In this document: one piece after another, positions 14,401 through 20,970 of the stretch
Numbering within the stretch: the first letter of the stretch is position 1
How the letters are laid out: each line of letters starts with the position of its first letter
Notes under the pieces: generated by a model
Told to the model about the DNA's origin: nothing
The model's database searches: none
What the model saw: only the letters and a program-made list of their open reading frames with translations
Made by a program: the position numbers and the translations under genes
Virus record (IMG/VR): IMGVR_UViG_3300042462_000181
Location: 1-20,970 of that record
DNA from: a virus
Strand: one strand, 5' to 3'
DNA: 20,970 bases

Positions 14401-17184
14401 GATCCAATAGAAAAATCTATACGTAGACAAAAAGAAAAAACTATGGGGGATATTGTTAGAGAAAGAGTAATAAATAAAAATCTTCTTAATGATCAAATAC
14501 AGCAAGAAAAACAAGCAAGGCTTGCTACTATGAGAATGGCTAAGTTTAATACTGCATTAATGTCTGGTATGTTTGCGTTAACATCACTTGGTGGGGTTGC
14601 ATCAATGGCTGGTGGCAATATTGGTAGACTGGGTGAAATTATGTTCCAAATAAGTGGACCATTATTTGCATTATCTTCATTATTACAAGTATTTACTGGA
14701 ACTCAAATGTTGAAATTATTAAAAGAATTTCCTTTAAGATTTGGTGCAGCAGCAATAGCAATTGGTGGTTTAATAGCAGCGATTAAAATTATTAATTCTA
14801 GAAGAGAAAAAGAAAGACTTGCAATAGAAGGTTTAGCAGATGCTGCTACATTGACTACAGAAAAAGTAAAAACTCTTGGGGATTATTTTAATATAACCCC
14901 AAATAAACTTCCATCTGAAATGGCTGGAATTAGTGCATTTACAACACCAATTAATGAAAGAACTAGGATAGAAGGATTAAAAACAAACGAGGGATTTCAA
15001 AAACAATTTGCTCCAAATATTAAAAATTTAAGAAGTGCAACCGACGAACAGGCTAGATTAATTTTAGAATCTATGGCCATAGTATTGCGAGGACAAGGAT
15101 TTGCAAAAGATCAAGTTAATATTATTTTAAAGGCTATTGCTGAAGAGGCTGGAAAGAGTACAGTTAAGTTAGACTTTAAAAAATTAGATATTTCTACTCA
15201 AGATGGTCAACAACAGATTGTTACAACTGCTAATGAAATTGTAGATAATTTTAATAAAGCCTTTGCTGCTGGAATACAGAAAAAATTTGCAAGAAGTCTG
15301 TCATCTCAAAAAGTCATTTCTTGGATTGAATTAACTAAAGAACAAAAGCAACAAATAAAAACTGCTGGAAAAGAATTAGGCAATATTTTATCTGGATTGG
15401 CAGGTCAATTTAAATTAGGAATTATTAATGCAAGTACATATAATGAAATGACAAAATCTCTTTTATCTACAATTTCAGATACTGAGCAAGGATTTTTATT
15501 ATTAAGATCAACATTATCATCAATAAATCCTGAATTTGCAAAAGCAACTGCACAGGTTAAAGATTTTAAGAGTCAGGCATTGTTGCTTAGATCGGCAATT
15601 TTTGGTTTACAGGTTGCTCCTGAAATATTAAGCGATTTAATTAATGGTGATGTTATTCAGCAAGGCAGGGCTCGTTATCAACTTGAGCAATTAGCAACCG
15701 CTGCTGAAAAGGCTCAACAAGTTATAAATGATAAAACTGGCAATACTGGCGGAACAGGGAAAGGCCTTTTAGATATATTAAAAGAAAGAATTTTAGCCAC
15801 ACAAGAACAAACAAAAGCATTCATTGCTATGCGTAAGGCTGGTATTGATGCAGTAACGGCTCAAGAATTGGCTGCTGATCCAGAATTAAGAACTAAATTA
15901 ATAGCAGCAGCAAAAGCAGGTAAAAAGGCTTGGATGGATGCCACAGCAGCAATTAAATCTTATGCAGCAGAACAGAAAAAATTAAACCAAATGTTGGTTG
16001 CTGGACAAGATCAAGGAGATTATGAAAAATCTCGTTTAGAGATGGCTCAAAAATATATTGATTTACAAGAACATATTATTGATATGCAGAATCAGCCACA
16101 ATTACAAAAATATGATGCAGAAATTACTTCAATTAACAATCAATTAGATGATATAAAAATTAAAGAAGATCAAATTAATGAAAATTATAATAAACAAACT
16201 AATGCTCTTAATAAAATAAAAAACATTAATGAAAATATTAATAATTTACAAAAACAAAGATTATCAATTGCTGATGCCTTAACAAGAGGAGACATTTCTG
16301 CAGCAGCACAAGCAATTCAGGATGCTAGGGCACAGCAATCATCTATGTCAATGGAAGTATCACAACAAGCATTAGAATTAGGTAGAGATAATGCAATCGC
16401 AGCACTTGGCAAAAAAGAATTGGAAACACAGTTAACGTTATTACAAAAACAAAAGAAAGCATTAGAAGATAATATTCAATTAGAAAAAGACAGAATTAAG
16501 TATCTTGGCATGACTAAAAATCAAATTGATAATGCGGTTAAAGCCCTTGATCTTGCTAAAAGTGCAGAAATTGATATTAATGATCCTAATTTCTTAAATA
16601 ATATATTAATAGGCGCAAAAGGTGATGCTGGTGCATTAGAAGAGGCTCTTAAAAAAGTGGCACAACAAGCAAAAGAAGCATTTACATTGTTGACTTTATT
16701 AAGATCTAAGCAAATTGAGCAGCCAACTTATACTGGATCTGGAGCAGGATATTATATTGGTGGAGGCATGGGTGGTTACGATGCTGCTGGTAGATATGTA
16801 GGAACTCCATTTGGTCAAGCAATGTATGGTGGATTTATTAAGAGAATGGCTCCAGGTGGAATTGTTAATGGTACTGGAATGACAGATAAGGTTCCTACTT
16901 TATTAACACCAGGCGAATTTGTGATTAATAAAAATGCTGCACAAAGGTTTGCACCATTATTAAATCAAATCAATGAATCAAAATATCCAGATAGTTTATC
17001 TTTTGGCGGTACGCCAGTAGTTACTGCAGCAACAAACACTTCTGTAAATAATTCTAACACAGTGTATAATTATAGTTTGAGTGTTACCGCTAATACCGAT
17101 GGAGCAAGTCCAGATGATATTGCAAGAACGGTTATCTCTCATATTAGAAATTTGGATGCTCAAAGATTAAGGAGTAATAGATAA
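11392..17184 (+). CDS. Tape measure protein (TP901-type core)
   Basis: This 1930-residue protein sets tail length and is likely to help DNA enter the cell. Residues about 188-540 form the TP901-type core (WAGRQLMVGFTIPLMAVATQ, AAEAAAAGFQGVDLQRQTTE, LLTAMKEGGVNASEGANALK). Hydrophobic segments lie near 543-577 and 1054-1135 and may insert into the host membrane. The motif GAGDVVPAMLSPGEAVIP occurs at residues 677-694, and its relative TDKVPTLLTPGEFVINK at 1831-1847. A long Gln/Asn/Lys-rich coiled coil spans about 1544-1730. At about 1.5 angstroms per residue, the usual scaling, the tail would be near 290 nm. The gene follows both chaperones, the normal order, and its stop overlaps the next start (TAATG). 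No lysozyme or peptidase motif was recognised. Confidence 0.92.
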   Translation: MADVNANISVNIDTSTALAELKSLQRQLALFHSSVAKSSAAASLAQGQLQRELLNTVNATGKFAATMVNIRTSTESFTHALETNKLGMREYFRYAGGATRTFGKLFKSEFDTIGKVSEERVKKMQTQYIKMGRDANGVVKAMAIKPLVLDMSDYGTQTQLAAQRQALFNQLVRQGSTNLLNFGKNTQWAGRQLMVGFTIPLMAVATQSARTFMEMEAAALKFRKVYGDLFTPQAETQQALANIRELGAQFTQYGIAVSDTVALAAEAAAAGFQGVDLQRQTTEATRLSVLGQIESQQALETTISLQNAFRMSSEDLASSIDFLNAVENQTVTSLDDITTAIPKVAPVIQQLGGDVKDLAFLLTAMKEGGVNASEGANALKSGLAALINPTSRASDMLAGMGINITKIIESNQGNLRATVVEFAQALDRLDPLTRARAIEQLFGKFQFARLSTLFDNVIRQGNQASRVLDLAGSSVEDLAALSAQELGMTADSAMNKFRKSVEDLKLALQPVGEVFLQVVTPIIEFFGNILEKFSGLSDRAKRFITLMVVGIGGLGPVLLMTFGLLANGLANIIKLFLNLRNGYLRLSGQSQILGEQTNYLTAEQLEAATVAASLNQSHSNLTQTFTLEASAVNALRNAYLDANLAAKEFATRNPGMMLPKRAKGYASGIVSVPGPKGAGDVVPAMLSPGEAVIPADMAKKYAPLIQGMVANNIPGFVDGLFPTYTNAVTLLQSATNQALKGRTGVSSESLAAEFSKGGAGIQAPIVRAVAQAMGATNVKQVVKLIESEPGLKQFGNSISQGVALELSKLGKQNITDPKLTKIYQQVARQQAQNFGQLYTQATEQFLTEITTFEDTTRTRINKEGRIRSIGRAGIFTGKRSYRSMGYGSVAGALGLSSTRGLVKAHVADRTMMSLQALETQGQLTPAARQAIIRQTQGTTELVAQTAQTQSPSRITRKIGQDISSGLALGMKDGQTKVNQEAKQLGRLATDSRNMLYGGKTGTIDPIEKSIRRQKEKTMGDIVRERVINKNLLNDQIQQEKQARLATMRMAKFNTALMSGMFALTSLGGVASMAGGNIGRLGEIMFQISGPLFALSSLLQVFTGTQMLKLLKEFPLRFGAAAIAIGGLIAAIKIINSRREKERLAIEGLADAATLTTEKVKTLGDYFNITPNKLPSEMAGISAFTTPINERTRIEGLKTNEGFQKQFAPNIKNLRSATDEQARLILESMAIVLRGQGFAKDQVNIILKAIAEEAGKSTVKLDFKKLDISTQDGQQQIVTTANEIVDNFNKAFAAGIQKKFARSLSSQKVISWIELTKEQKQQIKTAGKELGNILSGLAGQFKLGIINASTYNEMTKSLLSTISDTEQGFLLLRSTLSSINPEFAKATAQVKDFKSQALLLRSAIFGLQVAPEILSDLINGDVIQQGRARYQLEQLATAAEKAQQVINDKTGNTGGTGKGLLDILKERILATQEQTKAFIAMRKAGIDAVTAQELAADPELRTKLIAAAKAGKKAWMDATAAIKSYAAEQKKLNQMLVAGQDQGDYEKSRLEMAQKYIDLQEHIIDMQNQPQLQKYDAEITSINNQLDDIKIKEDQINENYNKQTNALNKIKNINENINNLQKQRLSIADALTRGDISAAAQAIQDARAQQSSMSMEVSQQALELGRDNAIAALGKKELETQLTLLQKQKKALEDNIQLEKDRIKYLGMTKNQIDNAVKALDLAKSAEIDINDPNFLNNILIGAKGDAGALEEALKKVAQQAKEAFTLLTLLRSKQIEQPTYTGSGAGYYIGGGMGGYDAAGRYVGTPFGQAMYGGFIKRMAPGGIVNGTGMTDKVPTLLTPGEFVINKNAAQRFAPLLNQINESKYPDSLSFGGTPVVTAATNTSVNNSNTVYNYSLSVTANTDGASPDDIARTVISHIRNLDAQRLRSNR

Positions 17185-17825
17185 TGGTTGACCAACAATA
17201 TTTTGCTGGAAGAAAAAGATATGCAAGGCCACAGGCCATGCTATGGTCAAATAATCTTGGAACTTTAGTTAATGAATCTTATATTCCAGATGGTTATGAA
17301 ATTGGTGGAGAATATCCAGTAGGCACAGATTCTTCTTTAATAGATCAGTTTTTAGTACTTTCTGATCATAATAGAAGTGAGTTGCAATTTTCTTCAGAAA
17401 GAATTGAATCAAGACGCAGGATGATCAATGGATCAATGAGATCATATCATATTGCAGACAAACTTTCTTTATCAACATCTTGGAGCATGTTACCTTCTAG
17501 ATCATATAAACAAAATCCAAATTTTGATGATACATTTGGTATTTCTGAAGATTATTGGCGAACACAAGATGAATATACTGTCGATGGTGGTGCTGGTGGA
17601 GTAGATATATTAGATTGGTATGAAAATCATAAAGGACCATTTTGGGTATTTTTATCTTATGATAAATATACTGTTTATGGAAGAGAAGAACAAGACTATC
17701 AAAAACTAGGACAATATACACAAGTAATAAAAATGTATTTTAAAGATTTTAGTTATAATATAGTCAAGCGTGGTCAAAATAATTTTGATTTGTGGAATAT
17801 AAATCTTACATTAGAAGAGGCATAA
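17184..17825 (+). CDS. Putative distal tail protein (Dit/gpM-like)
   Basis: This 213-residue protein lies directly after the tape measure, where the distal tail protein is normally found; that protein joins the tube to the tip complex. Supporting features are a beta strand pattern with RRRMINGSMRSYHIADKLSL followed by STSWSMLPS, a long loop with a GGAGG stretch, then WYENHKGPFWVFLSYDKY and a final beta hairpin (VIKMYFKDFSYNIVKRG, DLWNINLTLEEA). The ING-x-x-R and GPFWVF pattern fits tail proteins with a tube-like fold. Both ends use one-base TAATG overlaps with neighbours. The exact family is not certain. Confidence 0.6.
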   Translation: MVDQQYFAGRKRYARPQAMLWSNNLGTLVNESYIPDGYEIGGEYPVGTDSSLIDQFLVLSDHNRSELQFSSERIESRRRMINGSMRSYHIADKLSLSTSWSMLPSRSYKQNPNFDDTFGISEDYWRTQDEYTVDGGAGGVDILDWYENHKGPFWVFLSYDKYTVYGREEQDYQKLGQYTQVIKMYFKDFSYNIVKRGQNNFDLWNINLTLEEA

Positions 17826-20800
17826 TGTTTTCTAATATTGATTTAATTGAACACTTAAAGTCATCTGATTCAATATCATTAAATTCTGTTGTAATTTCAG
17901 AATGGAATTTAAATATACCTGGCAATATTAAAAAAATTGGTAACTACAGATATCGTCAAACAGAAAGTAATAGTATTTATAATACATTACCAAATACTTA
18001 TGATCCGTCAGATTTAGGAGACTATTATACTGATGCAACAATTTCTTATGCTATTTCTCCAACCCAGGTAGATAACAATAATAATTTACAAAATTTTTAT
18101 TCAGAACAACAAAAAATGTCAACATTGTTTTCTTTGGAGTCTTGTACTTATCCGTTTAGACCTAGATCTGGAATAAATAAAACAATGTATTTTCCAGTAA
18201 AAAGATCAAATATTTCTTCAAATTTTTCTGGAGTATATCTTCCAAACAATACACAATTTGGAAATTATCAACCAAGATATTACATGGCATCAAGAGATGA
18301 TCAATTTAAATATTGGACTTCATATAGAAAAGAAGATAATGTTGAAAGGGGTATTGCTAACAAAATATTAAATAATAGATACATTATTGATGACGCATGT
18401 CCTTTTATTGTATATACAAAAGAAATACCAACAAATAGAATTGTTATTAAAATGCAAACCAATGTAGGATATGTTGATTCTGGTTCGTATCAAACTACAG
18501 GATCATCTTTTACCGATCCATTTTATGGATATCAAAATCAAACAACACCTAGTAGATTTAAGATACAAATATTAAAAGATGATAGTTGGGTAGATATTTT
18601 CAGAGTTAATGAAAATGATACCAGAAATGACGGATCTCCAATAATTAATGCAGACGGATATTTAGAAATATTTTATTATGATAATCAATGGTTTGTTGGT
18701 TCATCAACAGTAGATTATGATACGCCTTTTGTTACAGATCTTACTGATCCTATCACAGAGATAGATAGCAATACTGGGGTAGAATATTATAAAGAATTTC
18801 AATATATTAAAGGAATAAGAATGGTTGTTGAGTCAATGAATAAGTTTGACTCTACCTTTGATTTAATAGAAATTTCTCCTAGATTAACCGCTGATATTTC
18901 TAATAAAGTATTAAATTTTAAAATTAATAAAATGTTATCAGATATGAATAGTGGGGCATTGCCAGTAGGACAGTTGCTAGCCTCAACTGGTGAAATAGAA
19001 ATTTTTGATGAAGATTTTTCTTTTAATGAAAATAACTCTAACAGTATAATTTATGATTATTTAAATAAAAATATTAAAGTTACATTTTATGAAAATATTT
19101 TTGACAGCAACTCTATTGATTATTTTATTCCTATAAAAACATTATATGCGGATGGATTTCCACAATCAAACACTAACGATGCAACAATTAAATTAACACT
19201 AAGAGATTTCTATTTTTATTTTGAATCACAAAAAGCACCAGAAATATTATTAACCGATGTTTCTTTAAGTGTTGCAATATCTATGCTATTAGATTCAATT
19301 GGTTTTACAAACTATTCATTTAAAAGATTATCAAATCAAGTAGATCCAATTATTCCATATTTCTTTATTTCTCCTGGACAAAATATTGCTGAAGTTTTAA
19401 ATCAATTAGCAATATCAACACAGTCTGCAATGTTTTTTGATGAATATAATAATTTTATAGTTATGAGTAAAGAGTATATGATGCCAGATAATAATGAAAG
19501 AGATATTGACTTTACGTTAGTTGGAACAAACACTCAAACTGGTATATTTGTTAATCCAGATGCTGAATCTCCACAAGTAACTAACTATAACAGTGAAAAC
19601 TATTTACCAAATATTATAAATATTGCATCTGAAAACAAAAGAATTTATAATGATGGAAGAATTAATTATACTAATAGATATATTCAAAGACAATATAGTT
19701 CAATAAAACAATCTGCTTTAGTTGATCAAGAAAAAACATGGATATATAAACCAGCACTACTTTGGGAAGTATCTGGAGACAATGCTACAAAAAGTATTAA
19801 TGAGCAGGTAGCAAAACAAGGAAACTTTATTCTAGGAGCAATGCCATTAAATTCTAATCTCACATCAGAATTACCAAAGGTAGTAAACAATGTTTTAATT
19901 AATAATATTATTGATATTGGAGAAAATGTATATTTTTTAACCAGATATAAAGGATACCTGTATTCATCAGGTGAGGTTATTAGATATGACGCTGCTCAAT
20001 TTAATGTAAGTGGTATTGGCAATGTTTGGATTAGCAATAATCAAGAATATCAAGATTATTTTGGAGCATTACCGTTTAATGGAAAAATTTATCCAACTGG
20101 TTTGTTAAGAATATATTCTGTACCATTTTATGAAACTGTAAATAATATATCTAGACTAAAAAATGGTTCAGTAGTAGAACATGGTCGTGGACAATTTGGA
20201 ACACAGGTTACAAACCACCATGCTGGAATATCTGATTATTGGTCAAATAATTCCTATGTTCGTGGTTGTGAAATGAAATCTTCTTTATTATTTAGTACAT
20301 CTCCATCACCTATTTTACCAAATACAGAATTAGGAAATGCAGGTATTAATAATTCTCTTGCACAAAAATCATCAAGAACTGGAATCATTAAAAACTTTTT
20401 AGCAAGTAATTATTTATCAGAAACTGAAATGAATAATTTAAAATCTACTAATACTGGAACAATTCAATCATCTGCATTGGTTATGACTGGGCCAGCATTT
20501 GAAACCACACAATCACCAATAGATTTTATTTCTTATACTTATAAAGAATTGCCAAACACATATAAACATTTTGGCACTAGAATGAGAATAATTGGAAAAG
20601 TTGAAAATAACGAAAATAAATTACAAACACCAATTGGTAGCGCTCCATATTATCAAATTCCAAAATCAGATCCAAGTCAAAATATTAATATTGGTGGAGG
20701 ATCTGGCGGTTTAGCATTAATGTTAAATTCATCTAATAACAATGGATACTATTTTGAAATTGCAGCATTAACCGAAAATAATGTTGAATCTTATATGCCA

Positions 20801-20970
20801 AAAAATAGTGATGGAACAACAAATACTGTAATCTATAATGTTTTGTTTTATAAAATTAAAAAAGAAGTTGGAACTTCTGTAGCAATACCAGAAAGATTGT
20901 GGGGAGGTTTGGCCAGTATATTAGTAGACGATGGACGATTTACTGGACAGTATAGATATGTGGGAGAGCA
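17825..20970 (+). CDS. Large minor tail / hub-like protein (3' partial)
   Basis: The frame is open from ATG 17825 to the window end (1048 codons, no stop), so the gene is cut by the window. The start overlaps the preceding stop. The N-terminal third is beta-rich, with ACPFIVYTKEIPTNRIVIKM, typical of actinophage minor tail proteins. Residues about 474-553 (LTDVSLSVAISMLLDSIGF, ISPGQNIAEVLNQLAISTQ, then MFFDEYNNFIVMSKE) resemble the hub/tail-endopeptidase-like domain found after the distal tail gene. From about residue 912 the chain looks LamG-like (GTRMRIIGKVEN, GGLALMLNSSNNNGYYFEIA, WGGLASILVDDGRF). This suggests a tip protein combining hub structure with a sugar-binding module. Codon use is strongly A/T-ending. 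The hub assignment is inferred. Confidence 0.7.
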   Translation, partial: MFSNIDLIEHLKSSDSISLNSVVISEWNLNIPGNIKKIGNYRYRQTESNSIYNTLPNTYDPSDLGDYYTDATISYAISPTQVDNNNNLQNFYSEQQKMSTLFSLESCTYPFRPRSGINKTMYFPVKRSNISSNFSGVYLPNNTQFGNYQPRYYMASRDDQFKYWTSYRKEDNVERGIANKILNNRYIIDDACPFIVYTKEIPTNRIVIKMQTNVGYVDSGSYQTTGSSFTDPFYGYQNQTTPSRFKIQILKDDSWVDIFRVNENDTRNDGSPIINADGYLEIFYYDNQWFVGSSTVDYDTPFVTDLTDPITEIDSNTGVEYYKEFQYIKGIRMVVESMNKFDSTFDLIEISPRLTADISNKVLNFKINKMLSDMNSGALPVGQLLASTGEIEIFDEDFSFNENNSNSIIYDYLNKNIKVTFYENIFDSNSIDYFIPIKTLYADGFPQSNTNDATIKLTLRDFYFYFESQKAPEILLTDVSLSVAISMLLDSIGFTNYSFKRLSNQVDPIIPYFFISPGQNIAEVLNQLAISTQSAMFFDEYNNFIVMSKEYMMPDNNERDIDFTLVGTNTQTGIFVNPDAESPQVTNYNSENYLPNIINIASENKRIYNDGRINYTNRYIQRQYSSIKQSALVDQEKTWIYKPALLWEVSGDNATKSINEQVAKQGNFILGAMPLNSNLTSELPKVVNNVLINNIIDIGENVYFLTRYKGYLYSSGEVIRYDAAQFNVSGIGNVWISNNQEYQDYFGALPFNGKIYPTGLLRIYSVPFYETVNNISRLKNGSVVEHGRGQFGTQVTNHHAGISDYWSNNSYVRGCEMKSSLLFSTSPSPILPNTELGNAGINNSLAQKSSRTGIIKNFLASNYLSETEMNNLKSTNTGTIQSSALVMTGPAFETTQSPIDFISYTYKELPNTYKHFGTRMRIIGKVENNENKLQTPIGSAPYYQIPKSDPSQNINIGGGSGGLALMLNSSNNNGYYFEIAALTENNVESYMPKNSDGTTNTVIYNVLFYKIKKEVGTSVAIPERLWGGLASILVDDGRFTGQYRYVGE

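Noticed and set aside
1-20970. tRNA genes, CRISPR arrays, insertion sequences, attachment sites
   Set aside because: No cloverleaf-like segment, regularly spaced repeats, transposase or integrase sequence was seen, and all gaps are shorter than about 100 bases.

Overview
This window is the head-and-tail structural region of a tailed double-stranded DNA phage (or prophage). It is AT-rich, roughly one-third GC by eye, and every supported gene lies on the + strand. The order portal, protease/scaffold, HK97-fold capsid, neck genes, tail tube, tail-assembly chaperones, very long tape measure, distal tail and minor tail proteins, with no sheath gene, indicates a siphovirus with a long non-contractile tail. 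Three genes have a -10 box a few bases before the start codon and no Shine-Dalgarno, which suggests leaderless translation. Strong AGGAGG-type sites precede other genes. With the actinophage-like style of the tail and neck proteins, this fits a phage of a low-GC (perhaps freshwater) actinobacterium. The host assignment is inference only.

Layout. 1-1824: 3' part of a LamG-like minor tail or fibre protein. 1837-2247: small unknown protein. 2247-3836: portal. 3877-5181: XkdF/S78-type prohead protease continuing in frame into a scaffold, with a strong internal ribosome binding site and ATG at 4630 that should also make the scaffold alone. 5205-6323: major capsid protein, followed by a strong hairpin terminator and a new promoter. 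6416-9519: small acidic protein, head-tail adaptor with an extra N-terminal beta domain, stopper, tail-completion protein and tail terminator candidates. 9586-10239: tail tube protein, followed by a textbook terminator whose T-tract runs into the next promoter. 10304-11005 and 11037-11369: long and short tail-assembly chaperones encoded as two paralogous genes instead of one frameshifted gene. 11392-17184: 1930-residue tape measure. 17184-17825: distal-tail-like protein. 17825 to the window end: large minor tail (hub-like) protein, cut by the window.

How it works together. The two most abundant virion proteins (capsid and tail tube) use different codons from their neighbours, and each is followed at once by a terminator and then a fresh promoter, so the cluster looks like a chain of short transcription units that set protein ratios locally. 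The other genes are tightly packed, with five one-base TAATG stop/start overlaps suggesting translational coupling.

The observations most worth checking are the split paralogous chaperone pair, the nested scaffold start, the apparently leaderless promoters, a hairpin that can cover the tape-measure start, and a LamG tail protein sitting where a terminase would normally precede the portal. No tRNA, CRISPR array, insertion sequence, integrase or minus-strand gene was supportable. No intergenic stretch exceeds about 100 bases.
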